Assembly (NCBI GenBank): GCA_024036415.1
Contig: JAMWET010007208.1
Location: forward strand, 484,501 to 548,500
Direction: 5' to 3'
DNA length: 64,000 nucleotides
Source: Prochilodus magdalenae
Lineage: Eukaryota; Chordata; Actinopteri; Characiformes; Prochilodontidae
The notes beneath the pieces were generated by a model. It was not told the DNA's origin. It saw only the letters and a program-made list of their open reading frames with translations, and searched no databases. A program made the translations under genes and the position numbers. Shown one piece after another: positions 53,683 to 64,000 of the stretch (its first letter is position 1; each line of letters starts with the position of its first letter).

Positions 53683-56600
53683 ATATATATCCCTCCAGAA
53701 GCGCTAAATATAACCACGCTTCATGTGGGTCATAAAGATTAAGTTAGCGCTGATTACAGTTCTGTAGGATCCCTTTATTTTCTTCTTGCATAGCCAGTGA
53801 TTCACTCTGTGATTGCTGCATCAGATTGTATAATACAGCCGGAGTGTGTTTGTGTGGTGAATGTGAGTGTAATGCTGACTCACTTTTCTAGCTGTAAAAC
53901 TTTGAAAAAAAAAAAAAAACGGTTTGCTGGAGAGCACCATCTGCTGGGACACAAATCTCTCCACTCTCTTATTGCTACGTCAGTATCTGGTAGTAAATGA
54001 TCTCACGCTGCTATTTCAGAGGGTTCAGTAAGTAACGGGGACCTTGAGCCAGTTTGTTAGCTGGCTGTCTTTCAATAAACCTAACTGATGTAGTTATCTC
54101 AGTATCACTGTGCCAATAGACTTCTTCCTTGTTTCTTTGCAGCTGCTTGCAACGACCAGGACAACTCACGGTAAACACGCTTTCTTCTTTCATGCGCAAT
54201 CCTGATACTAGCCTCGAACGACAGAGATGGATGTGTCCCTAAAGACTAAGCTCCAGTGTGTAGCATACAGATGGGTAGAAACACGTTCTCTCTCTCTTTT
54301 CCAGCCGGCTGTGTGAAAATCTGTCTTATGAAGTTGACAAGTACACCTGTTGCGATGGGAGTATACATCAAGGTGCCAACCTGTCCTGCTGCGGACGAGC
54401 TGCCTACAACAAACTGGAGAGTTCGTGCTGCGAGAGTAAGTAGCTGGTGCTTTTTTTCCGAGTTAAGGGATGTGCTGATATGATCTCAACACATATTGCC
54501 TCACATGCCTGGAGCTGACCCAGACATCAAAATACTAGCGTAGGCGGCAAATTATCCGGGGCTTGTTAACAGCCTAGGGGATGCAGTTTATCTGTTTGGT
54601 TTTTATGAACACAGTGCTTCCGAATCCATTTGAAATCAGCTGCTCAGGGTCTTGGCTAATTGTATGGTGACATCCTGACTGTCTCTGCCTAGTTAAACAG
54701 GTCCACCTTCTGGCTTTCACTTCATTAGTGAAAATGCCCGTGCTTGATGTCCGGGTGACCGGAAGGTTGTTCGAGCATAATTTCAACTGGTAGCTTCAAT
54801 GAGATCAAAAGTCTTTTTAGACAACTGTCTGGACATTCCCAGACCAAGGCAGAGCCCCCCCACCCATGTCGGTGTACTTAGAGGGGCTGCCAAACTTCCA
54901 GTTTATAATCTAATAAACAGCTTGTTGGGTCTAATAAACCAAAGTTGCCTGTTTGGGCATTTCCCCGACCAAAGACTGCGCTAAAAACCTCCTTAACTTC
55001 AAATCACAGCCAATAAAAACTGGATTTCTACTGATGCCAGTTATCATTAAATTATATGGGAAGGAATATGGGAAGGCATAATGGGAATACAAGGTTTAGT
55101 CCTGTATGCTGGCATATTACTCTCAGCTGAAAAAGTCATAGAGGCTCACGGTCTAAATGTGTGTCACATGGGAGAAAAAGACAGCCGGGTAGAAAAATGG
55201 CAGGAGCCAAACGGGTTGTTGGAAGCAGTGGCATAGACCAGTCTTCTCATCTGTATTTGCGATCCAGGTTGATTACATAATCACTTCTAATTAACTGAAC
55301 CGTTTATGCAAGCTACTGTGTTCCAACACAGTTTTGGAGTTTCCCTACTCAAACACACCCACTAAACTTGGCAGCCAAGCAAATCCACAGAGTGTGCAGT
55401 ACACTGACGATCAAGGCTCAAGTGGAAGAAGTGCAAGCGAGTACAGAATTCCAAAATTAGTAGCCCTCCTGTATAGGCTTTCCAATGCAGTGGTCCGCCA
55501 ACTGATTACCAGGGCTGCTCAGATGGTCCTCATTGTGGCTTTCTTCTCTTCTGAATCTAACTTGCTATGTGTGTGATATTCTGTGAATTCCATTACATGT
55601 TTTGTTAGTGATTTTGTTGGGTTGGTGGTTGGAAAGTCCTAAGAAAGTTTATCTATGCCCCCAAAATCTGTTCAGCCTAGTAATTTTCTGGTTCCAATAA
55701 TCGGTTCTTGCTTGACTGCTCTCTGTGAGAAAGTGGTGGACCACATGCTTAGAGGCTTGGTAATAAAGTGGAATCAATCCTGGTTTCTCAAAGTCTCAGC
55801 AAGCTTTAGTTATGGAGTTATGGAGGTGTCTGAAATACCCGGAAACTGTAGACAGTCTAACGGGTTACGGCAAGTGTGCTCAGACTCCTGTCTGTGTGAA
55901 ATGAATCATGACAGGACCAGACAACTTACAGACTAAACTGCCCCTCTGAAATACATGGCCATATGAGATCCCAGGACAGGGAGCAGTCTGACTGTGGAAT
56001 GTCTGAAAAGCTTCTGCAGGCGAATGTCGGCGAGCATTTCTGGATCCCTTACAAAGGAATTATGAACAGCCTATTGAGAGTTTGACAAAGGCACCCACTG
56101 GGGTTGCTTGATTTAGCTTAGATGCAGGCGATATGATGACGTTAATGTTTTTACATTGTGGTGAAAAAGCATTTGCCCCCTGTTTTTAGACAGTCATTTC
56201 ATATATTGATGGACAAAAGCAATTAAGCACCGCATGGCACAGTGTGAAAAAGTAATTGCTCCCTTTAGCTTACTTTAGTTCCTTTAGCTGCATCTAAAGA
56301 TCATTTAACAGCTGTGTAAATTTGACTAAATGGTCTCAATAGCACCTGAGGATACATTCCAAGGAATTCCAGAAGAGGTAGTAAGTGAGAGAGAGAGAGA
56401 GGTCATTGATTTGTATCAGTCTGGAAAGAAACACACAGTGATTCCACGCTTGATGGGTCCCAGCAAACCACAGCGTGAGTCATGGAGGCATGGAAGGTGG
56501 GAAAGAAAGTAGTTCACTGGGGGGTGGGGGTGAGGAGGGTTCTTGTTTAGAAGGGTGGTGACCTGCTGCTGTGGGAGTTCCTGGTCTGAGGTGGAAGGTC

Positions 56601-59600
56601 TGATTCTCAATCAGATGGGAAAGAAAATGATGCGTTGATTTTCCCAGCCCTCTTCTTCATTTGAAAATATGACTCTTAGAGGCGGCCATCTGCCAATGAT
56701 TTCCCCATTTCACAGGTGCACATGGCTCCATTCTCAGTGGCTTGTGCTCAGTGTGCAAAGATGTAGAGTCAAACCAGACGGAGATTAAGGATGTGCTGCA
56801 CTAGTTTAGAACTCGACCAGCAGTGTTTGAGGAAGCCCACATTTCTTGAGATGCCCTGCTGAATCACAAAGTGCATCAACTGCTGTGTGTCCGTGCCTTT
56901 TGAGATCCTGGTTCCCAGCACATTTCCAGTGGAGGCAGTGGGATGGGTTTCTTTCAGAAATCAGTGAGCATCTCCACAGGTTTTTATGGGGTGTTCAACT
57001 CCACGATGTTAGCTCCACACCAGGAGAACAGTCACGGTACTTCCTCCCTTTACAAGGACTCATCACTGTTTGAGATAAGACTAACCAGTATAGCGTTATC
57101 TGCTTAATAGGAGTCGGAAGTGCAGTCACTAGAGAGAGAGAGAGTAGAGCAGGAGACAGAGCACACACAGCCCTGCGGAGCATCAGAAAGGAGCACGTTG
57201 AGGGAGAGAAGGTCTGCAGTGTGGTCACCAACCTTAACATGCTGCTTACTGTACTACACAAGGAGTTGTGGATCCAGTAGCAGACAAATGGGCGTTAAGT
57301 AGCCAGGGTTTATCTAGAAGAAGGTCAAGAATGATGGTCCTAATAGCGTTAGGGTCCTCCAGGGTGTAGTACAAAGACACATTCTTTGGCATCACCTAAC
57401 AGACCCCTTAGCTATATATATATATCGAAACTGAAGAGGGTCTTGGAGGACATTAGTCATGACTTTGAGGTTAGAACATCTGGCCTTTAATCACTCAGGG
57501 AGGAGACCTTCTGTGCTTTAGGGACTTGTATGACGATGTATTGTAAAGCACGGAGGTACAGCAGAGACAAAGGGGAAAAGCAGTTTATGAAAACACAGCT
57601 GAACATAACTGACCTGGGGGTGTGATGTTGCAGGTGTGGACGTGAGAGAAGGTGTAGGGTGGGAAGAGGCGGCAGACAGTATACCAGACAGGCTTTAGCC
57701 AGACTTGGGGTAAAGGTTGAGATGTTGTCTTTTGTGGTTGCACTTATTGAGTAAAAGTTGTGGAGATGGTTCAGCAGCACGGTTCCTGCTGCTGTATTTG
57801 AAGCTTTAAGATAGTAGTTTGTTATGATTTGGAGCCCAGATGGAGAATCAGTCATTGAAGGAGAACTGCTGGTGGGGTTATCTACTGTAAGAAGTTTGTT
57901 TAGTGCATGCTTTGCCCTTTTGTATGTATCCTGTAAGCCTCTTTCTTGGCTGTGGGCAGTTGCTGAGCCCACTGGAGAACCAGGGTTTGGCATCTCGACA
58001 TAGAGTTGTAGAGGTTCCTAATGGTGTCCTGTTATAACCATCCCATGCAGCTTGAACACTCTCACCCAGTTCCTGCAGATTTTATGGTAGGGGTGGAGGT
58101 GAAGTGACACCAGCCCTTCTGGACATGTGATGCGCAACAACAAACCGTTTGTATTGGTGCTAAACACGATGCCTGCATACACAGATTTGTTGGTCGTCTC
58201 TAAGACAAAAGTGGGACTGGTCTTTGTCTTTGGTGACATTGATGTGGTGTTAAGGGCAGTCATCGTGTCAGTCTGTGTGCATGTAGGCAAGCCGTCTTGG
58301 CCCAGATGCAGCCAAACGGACTCTCTCTACAGAGATAATGCATGTAAACCAAAAAAACGATTTTCTCCATCATCCATAAACATTGCTCCAATAGCCTACT
58401 GACTTGTCCATGAGAACTTTAGCAAACTGCACACAGGCAGCTGCCTTCTTTTTACAATAGGACTTTAGTTGCTTAGACGTTACCCTGGGTTACTCTGTGA
58501 CCATGCAGACCGTTGTCCACCTTGCTCTTGAAGGGATCTCTGTTAGTTGGCCAAGAGTTCAAAGTCATTTTTTCAAAAATCATTTTTCTAAAGAGTTCAC
58601 AAACTTCCAAGCACAACTGTAAATGTAGAATATGTCTAATTTACATAAAATCTGCATCAAGTTATTTATATAGGCTTTGACCAAATCTCTATTAGATAGT
58701 AAAGGCTCCTGCGACTGCTTTCTCTCTCTCTCTCTGTCTCTCTCCGTCTTGTTCTCTTTCTCGCTGCCAACTCTTGGATAGCTCAGAGTGGTGCACAAGT
58801 GGTTGCCTGATATGTGTCCTTGATGGTGCTGCAGCAGTGGTCAGGTGCTTTGTCTTCTATGGTTGGGAAGCTGATGAAGTGTTTATACTTTGTGTGGGTA
58901 TTATGGTAATTGGTGTGGTTGAAGTCTCCAGGAAGGAGAGAGTGTTCCTGTTAGACTTTCATTATCTGGTATTTAAGCTTTTAATGCTCTGTACAACAAC
59001 CTATTAAGCAAACAGATGAAGTGAGTTAGCATGTGTAGCCTTTGGGACCGTTGGGGGGAATGCTTGTGCATGCCCATTAATTATATAATTTAGGCTGGCA
59101 GGAAAGCAACCCCTGCTGAAAGCAGCCTGTAGGCTCACATAGAAGCGGGGCAACTGGCGCTCTAGGTGAGATGGGTATACAAAGCCATCATTGTACCATA
59201 CAGAAGCACACCAAGGGGACCCTGAGGGTTCCAGTGTAGAAATGTTTGAAAGAAGACCAAGCATCTGGAATTATGAAGCTCCTTCAACAATCGGAATCGG
59301 AACAGGACAATAAAAATGTCGCCTTCCCCTGTAAATACCTCCCTGAACACAAACAACAGTTTGGCATGGACTGAACAAGTTTCTGGATGTACGCCGCATC
59401 AATGTGCAGCCACTCTGGCATTAAAGAATTTGGCATCTGCCCAATTTGGTGGATCCCTTCCCTGGCACAATTCTATAGAGAGTTTCCTGGAATTTTTCTG
59501 GGATTGTTGCCATTGCTGGTAGAGACTTATGACCATATGCTTCCATACACCTGCCAATTCAGCTACTTCCCCCACACTTTGCTATGTAGCTCAAAGTCTT

Positions 59601-61606
59601 TGCCCAAATGTTTTACTGTGTTAACAGCAGTATGGGATTTTTCCCAAGTTTCCCAATGGGGGAACACCACTTTGTATTGATGCCACACTCTGGAGTGCAT
59701 GTGTCTCATTCCATTGGAGCCATTCTTTTCACATGCTGGAAACGTTTCCCTTTGATTTCTTTAAAATGAGGGTTTTGTGGGTGGACATTCAGACAATCCT
59801 CTACAGAAAGAACATTAAAAGGGTTCAAATCTGAAATCTGACCAGGCTAAAACAATCAGTGAAAAATGCTTTTAGTGCCCAGAAATGAAGTGACAGGATG
59901 TTATTTTAGTTATCATGCCAACTCATATGTTCCACACTGAGCGTCCCATCTTTTACATGTTCCACAGAGAGTCACGTCTGTCTCAGATAAGAAAAGAAGC
60001 AGCAGACTACAATGAAAAGATGTGCAATAGTCATTAACTGTGCCTGGAGTTGTTCCATCAATTATAGCCCATAAGCAGACCGGCTGTGGGCCTGCCTCCG
60101 GAACGGATGCTGACTCAGGCACTGGGAATACGCACAACCACAGTATGGCCAGATGCCAGTTCAGCTCCAAAGGGAAAATGCATCCAGGCGTGCACACACT
60201 TCTCCACATCCCTAACATAGAAAAAGGGTATAAACAGGAAAAAGTGTACAATTGATGAAAAACATTTGACATTCAAGCACCACCTTTGTACTTTGTGACT
60301 CACAAGGACCACTAGTAATAGACTGGGTACTTAGTGTTTGTTTTAATCCATAAGGTTTGATTCTAGCATCCTGCCTAAACTGTTTGCACAAATAACGCAT
60401 GTCTTCTCTGGCTTTTCATCTTGCAGATACACTTACGGTTGGTTTAAGCCAGACTGTGTCGTATTGCTGCGGATCCAAGGCTTACAACCCCCTCAATCAG
60501 ATCTGCTGCAAAGGAGTTGTCCACAACAAGGCTTCCGCTCACACATCATGCTGTGACACAAGTAGGCATATTCAGTGTATCCTGGCTCCCAAAATGATTT
60601 GAACAAAAATGTGAACTGTAGTTAAGGGACATGCCTTAAAGCGGGTTGGGTGATATAGCAAAAGTATAATATCACAATACTTGAAGACGTTTTCAAGATA
60701 CACAACATATATACCAGTGTTTAATGTTGCTCAAGTTTGATAAGATGTACTCATGCAGTAGCTGTTTGTCTGTAATGTGCCTTAATAGTTAAAATGTCCA
60801 AATCTAGCTGATTTAAATGACATCCATTAGCTAGCTGTGCTAATCATGCAGTAGCTGTTTGTCTGTAATGTTGCCTTAACAGTTAAAATGTCCAAATCTA
60901 GCTGATTTAAATGACATCCATTAGCTAGCTGTGCTACCTGCATTGGTTACCTTGGACCAGTGCACTGGAGAAGAGCAGGTTTGGTTCCATGCCTCTGTGC
61001 AGCACAGTAACAGCACCGATTGCAAATAAAGCTAGCAGGGATGACGAGGCTAGCACAATCCGAGGAGCTCACGGTTCAAGTGGATGACTGATCTGTAGAA
61101 AGGCCTCTAAAGCTGAAGTCCTATTCTTGGGTGACTCACACTGTATATAAGTGAAATGCCCCCAAGGATAGCTCTGCCTATGTACTGTTTCATATAAAGC
61201 GGGTTTGTTCAAAATAACAGTAAAGCTGGCCTATACAGGCACACAGTAATACAGTAATCAACTATTACTCCTCTGTCTTGCCTCTGTGTCCATCACAGAT
61301 ATCAGTAAACAAGGTTGGAATTGGCCCAGTACCCAATTGCCAGTTTTAACAGTGAATTGAACCTGAATGCAGCACTTTTTAGCTTGCATGGTAGTGTTTA
61401 ATTCCGCCAGCTTTATATCATGTACCCCAACAATATTGTCTCTGCCTAATGTTGTGTGTCAACTCTCTTCCATTGGCATGACAAAGCAGTCTTGGTAGAA
61501 CATTCCATTTTGCATTTTCTAATAGTGCTAATGTCATAGGACTGTGCTACCGATGATCCACCAGAGCCAAGCACTGTCAGGTTTAAGAAAAAAAAGCTAA
61601 TTATTG

Positions 61607-61681
<75 letters not shown>

Positions 61682-63893
61682 TTGCTGTCCAAAGAAAAAC
61701 AAGTATCTCCAAAATAGCAACTTTCCAGGAGAGGCCAAAACCCAATTTAATTCTAATGTACGTCAATTGAACCAAGTCATCTTTGGGTCATTTCTGTTCC
61801 TCCAATCATCATGAAATTCACACACAGTGTAAACAGCAGCTCATGTGATCCAATGATACATAAAAGTAAAAATTGTCAAAAATGGAGATACATGGTTTTC
61901 ATTGGACAGCGACGATATATATATATATATAGCGCAAACTTGTAAAAAGTTGTAAAATGACTGATAATGCAATAGAGATAGCAAATAACATGTTTGGATA
62001 ATACATCCTCTGTAAAAATCGATTTTAGGAAACTCCCAGAACATGTACATAAACAGTTTCTTCCATAACTCAACGCCTACCTCCACTCCACTTTGTAACA
62101 TAAACGAAGAATGTAACCAACATCTCCAAGTCTGGAAAGTCAAAGCTCCCAGTGCTTACAAGAAAAGCACTACACCATGCAGGATGCTGATTCCCCAGGG
62201 AGCAGTCAGAAACCTTGATCTTGTTTCTGCTGATTAAGTTATTTTATTATAACTAGCCCTCTTACCGTATACATATAAAGGATTATAACAGAAACCTCTA
62301 CGTCTGCTGAGATGTTGGCTGTATTGCGCTAGCAAACACGGCGGCCCAATGCCATACAGAGAGACACTACTTCTGTATGTGTAGCCTAATAAGTATTGTC
62401 CCTATCAGTCAAAATTCATCGTTATTTAATGTTCCTTGTAGTCTTTATCTTCCTTCCTAATAGAACTGCAACTTACTTTTTTTTTGAGTACTAGTAATGA
62501 ATCGTGATCTGCTCATGAAAACATGTTGTGTGTAAAATACCCTCTGGTATTTAGGGCGTCCCAAATTGGTTCGCTGTTCCAGTGTTGGCTGACTGCTAAT
62601 TTACACACCATTAAGGCACCGATGCTTCAGTAGCAACCAATGCTAGGTTTAACAGGTTTTGGGCTCTTTTCTAGTTTAATAGCTTTTCCTCACATCCAAC
62701 CACATGAACATACATCTCCTGTCTTCAGTTGGGAAATGAGTAACGGTTCACTCTTTCCACCAAACTGGATATTAGATTATTAAGATTGATAAACATGCCG
62801 TGTGACTTTTGAATGTTTTTCAAAGGTTTCCCAGGCATAGTTTCAGTTGCAAGGGTATGAAGGAGATAACATAGTACTGAAAAGAGACCACGTAGTTGAT
62901 TTTTGCGAGCGCAGAAGCGCAGTGCGTGCATGTCTAGTTATCAGTATAGGAATGACAGAAAGCTGAACTGCTTGCAGATTAGCTGGTGCTGAAGCAGCTA
63001 ACATCCGCAGGCGAGTTTCTTTGGCCTGCTCATAGCTAGCATCACAGTAGTTTATCTTCACGGACACACTAACGATCTAGGGAAACGTGTTGAAAAACGA
63101 CTGTGAATGGTCATTCTAACAAGGGGGTGTCTGTGGTTTTTTGTCTGGTCAGTCTGAAATCACAAACACTCTCTCCTCCACAGAATTATTCGAAAGGGAA
63201 GAACGACACTTGAGGACTGTAGTCCACACAGTTTTATCTGGAATAGAAGGAATCAGCCGGACTTCAGCAGATCATGTCGCTGCGGCGAACCCTAACATAT
63301 AACAGTGACGCAGTGCCTGTGCATGAGCACAGAACTCTTACCTTGGTCTGCGCGACTTCTTAATCAGTATGCATGAAAGCGGTAAAAAACAATGCTAGAT
63401 AAATTGTTTCTGTATAAACATGTTTGTACAGGCTTTCTCTCTGTTTTGACTGCTGGAGGTGTAGACCTCTTTTGCCTTGTCTGTTGGATGGCTTAATTGT
63501 AGTACCAGTCTAGCCACAGATTAATCACTGAAGATTCTTACAAAGTACGATTAAAAGTAAAACCCAGTAATGGAACTTCATGCTGCAGGTATTCGTCATA
63601 TATGTGCATTACTAAGTCAAAGGTTCTGTTACCTACTGTAAATTATGAATAGGAACATGTGTGTAGTAATGATGTAGTACACTAATCAAGCAGTGAAGTT
63701 GTGAATAATGGAAGTATGGAGCCACATGGGGTCTAACAGGACACATTCCTCAGTCTAAAGTAGGCTTTACCATGCCTGTTCTTTATGGAAGGAGTTGTGA
63801 AGCTTGTCTAAAGTTAAAATGCTCAACTGTAAATGATGTCTCACCTTAACCTGTTTCAGCTAACCCAACGGGAGATTGCAGTTCTCCTAACCT
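52809..63893 (+). CDS. Galaxin-like secreted di-cysteine protein, six exons, 3'-incomplete
   Basis: Six exons (52809-52833, 52957-52992, 54143-54170, 54305-54435, 60427-60561, 63860-63893) have consensus splice sites and matching phases, giving 129 codons plus 2 nt before the window ends. Residues 1-21 form a signal peptide ([20 protein letters not shown]). The mature part has two N-glycosylation sequons (NLS, twice) and repeated di-cysteine modules: [44 protein letters not shown]. The CCG.xAYN..CC pattern is that of galaxins, first known as coral skeleton-matrix proteins. Vertebrate galaxin-like proteins are secreted, of unclear role. An in-frame upstream ATG at 52788 would add seven residues; 52809 is preferred because the signal peptide then starts normally. 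Alternative: another Cys-rich extracellular protein with similar repeats. Confidence 0.82.
52957..52992 (+). CDS. Galaxin-like gene, exon 2 (signal peptide core)
   Basis: Acceptor ttttgctttacag, donor gtaagt. Completes M, then codes [11 protein letters not shown] plus one base: the hydrophobic core and the cleavage region. Confidence 0.82.
53081..53257. repeat. (TA)n microsatellites in intron 2
   Basis: TA runs at 53081-53104 and about 53173-53256 (roughly 40 units), separated by agagagaggaagagaaag. Confidence 0.95.
53419..53504. repeat. (TATC)n microsatellite
   Basis: About 21 tatc units, followed by diverged gtctgtctatgtatctatct units to 53550. Confidence 0.95.
53550..53680. repeat. (TC)n microsatellite
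   Basis: A long CT/TC run with a few T insertions in the left third, uninterrupted from about 53604 to 53679. Confidence 0.95.
54143..54170 (+). CDS. Galaxin-like gene, exon 3 (short linker exon)
   Basis: Acceptor tttctttgcag, donor gtaaac. 28 nt, phase 1 in and phase 2 out; codes AACNDQDNS and two bases of Arg. Similar in size, phase and position-before-repeat to exon 6. Confidence 0.78.
54305..54435 (+). CDS. Galaxin-like gene, exon 4 (first di-Cys repeat)
   Basis: Acceptor ctctcttttccag, donor gtaagt. 131 nt, phase 2 in and phase 1 out. It contains [37 protein letters not shown]: one single Cys and three Cys pairs spaced as in galaxin repeats. Confidence 0.9.
54436..56120. other. Intron 4 of the galaxin-like gene, left part
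   Basis: No further exon with galaxin pattern was seen. The open frames at 55334-55576 and 55655-55936 are unsupported. Confidence 0.45.
56125..56270. repeat. DNA-transposon TIR relic
   Basis: ttacattgtggtgaaaaagcatttgccccctg and gtgaaaaagtaattgctccc resemble, from memory, the terminal region of a frequent fish Tc1-type transposon. No transposase is attached. Confidence 0.5.
56990..58960 (-). pseudogene. LINE relic inside intron 4
   Basis: Minus-strand order from 58960: endonuclease end ([32 protein letters not shown], 58950-58800); the endonuclease-RT linker ([10 protein letters not shown] at about 57985; [38 protein letters not shown], 57750-57700); and at the right a decayed RT core with a PQGCV-like region and a broken ADD region (57200-57000). 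Same order as the LINE at 25.9-31.6 kb, and probably the same group. Antisense to the host gene and far too damaged to function. A GA/CT tract lies at 58720-58750. Confidence 0.65.
58961..60426. other. Intron 4, right part
   Basis: No further gene is supported. The segment 59365-59475 weakly resembles 47107-47235. Confidence 0.4.
60427..60561 (+). CDS. Galaxin-like gene, exon 5 (second di-Cys repeat)
   Basis: Acceptor ttttcatcttgcag, donor gtaggc. 135 nt, phase 1 on both sides, so it can be skipped or duplicated without a frameshift. It contains [20 protein letters not shown] and SCCD: three Cys pairs. Confidence 0.9.
60751..60936. repeat. 93-bp tandem duplication in intron 5
   Basis: tcatgcagtagctgtttgtc at 60751 and 60844 begins two copies. 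They differ by a few bases (gtgcc/gttgcc, taatag/taacag). Confidence 0.95.
61611..61679. repeat. (TA)n microsatellite, left of the MITE
   Basis: About 34 TA units; a shorter TA run continues right of the MITE at 61915-61931. Confidence 0.95.
61680..61914. mobile_element. 235-bp MITE inserted in a TA repeat
   Basis: The left end cgttgctgtccaaagaaaaa and the reverse complement of the right end (cgtcgctgtccaatgaaaac) are inverted repeats; both continue ca(a/t)gtatctcca. Both sides are flanked by TA runs, consistent with a TA target duplication. No coding capacity. Confidence 0.85.
62295..62475 (+). repeat. Dispersed repeat, copy 2 (copy 1 at 14985-15185)
   Basis: tgctgagatgttgg, gcgctagcaaacacggcggc, ccatacagagagacactact and atcagtc correspond in order to copy 1. 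Confidence 0.7.
62480..63180. other. Intron 5, right part
   Basis: No galaxin-like exon recognised. The minus frames at 62725-63067 are unsupported. Confidence 0.4.
63184..63302 (+). CDS. Possible alternative last exon in intron 5 (speculative)
   Basis: A good acceptor (ctctctcctccacag) at 63183 is followed by sequence that, entered in the phase left by exon 5 (phase 1), is open for 38 codons ([17 protein letters not shown]..) and ends in TAA at 63300-63302. It has no Cys and does not match the galaxin repeat. It could be an alternative C-terminal exon, or chance. Confidence 0.2.
63860..63893 (+). CDS. Galaxin-like gene, exon 6 (short linker exon)
   Basis: Acceptor aacctgtttcag, donor gtaagt. 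34 nt, phase 1 in and phase 2 out; completes Thr, then [10 protein letters not shown] and two bases. It mirrors exon 3, which predicts that the next exon, beyond the window, is an exon-4-like repeat starting in phase 2. Confidence 0.8.
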
Positions 63894-64000
63894 GTAAGTC
63901 CTGCCCTTTATATACTTCTTTGTTTCCTGAGGGACTGTTTATGTCGTCACTCCATTTTTAAGATTTCAGTTTGAAATCATGATGCCATTTCATCATGCTT

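Noticed and set aside
53321..53742. Open frames of 121-128 codons (poly-SIYL, poly-SL)
   Set aside because: Pure translations of TATC and TC microsatellites.
57487..57993. 168-codon minus-strand frame as a host gene
   Set aside because: Its content matches the endonuclease-RT linker of the LINE relic.
54436..60426. Further galaxin exons in intron 4
   Set aside because: I looked for CC-pair frames bounded by splice sites in the right phase and found none.

Overview
The window looks like nuclear DNA of a ray-finned (teleost) fish. It is AT-rich, with spliced exons, long introns, TA/GA/TATC microsatellites and a dense, nested mix of repeats typical of fish: Tc1/mariner, hAT (ZBED-like), Ty3/gypsy, several LINE lineages, tRNA-derived SINEs and MITEs. 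Nothing prokaryotic or organellar is present. Family assignments rest on recognised protein motifs and repeats seen within the window; no database search was run.

Layout. 1-0.5 kb: end of a Tc1-like transposon cut by the window edge. 2.0-3.8 kb: a 47-bp minisatellite. 3.9-10.3 kb: four copies of a diverged unknown module, with an LTR relic, a LINE relic and two foldbacks between them. 12.7-19.5 kb: Tc1, LTR, SINE and possible hAT-MITE relics. 20.1-20.7 kb: a 651-bp AT-rich palindrome. 21.7-24.2 kb: a decayed ZBED-type hAT transposon. 24.5-24.85 kb: a 32-bp minisatellite. 25.9-31.6 kb: a minus-strand LINE split by a Ty3/gypsy element that keeps one LTR, Gag and part of Pol. 33.5-40.2 kb: LINE relic, Tc1 element, repeated gypsy-type LTRs, and a second Tc1 copy lying inside an LTR. 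40.7-46.5 kb: two copies of an unknown segment, one carrying a 532-bp TA-flanked transposon that the other lacks, plus LINE and LTR relics. 45.8-51.7 kb: TGCTGGTTTA-type minisatellite, itself interrupted by L1-like, SINE and LTR sequence.

The only convincing host gene is at the right end on the plus strand. Six short coding exons from 52.8 to 63.9 kb, with good splice sites and consistent phases, encode a signal peptide followed by di-cysteine repeats of the galaxin type. The gene continues past the window end. Its introns hold a microsatellite cluster, a degraded LINE, a tandem duplication and a MITE lodged in a TA repeat. The upstream 0.8 kb is CpG-richer than the rest.

I found no undescribed multi-gene system. 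The items most worth a second look are the modular galaxin-like gene and a possible alternative last exon in its intron 5; the filled/empty-site pair at 41.2 and 46.4 kb; the gypsy-in-LINE nesting with material lost from both elements; the 651-bp palindrome; and the 47-bp minisatellite, which stays open for 585 codons.
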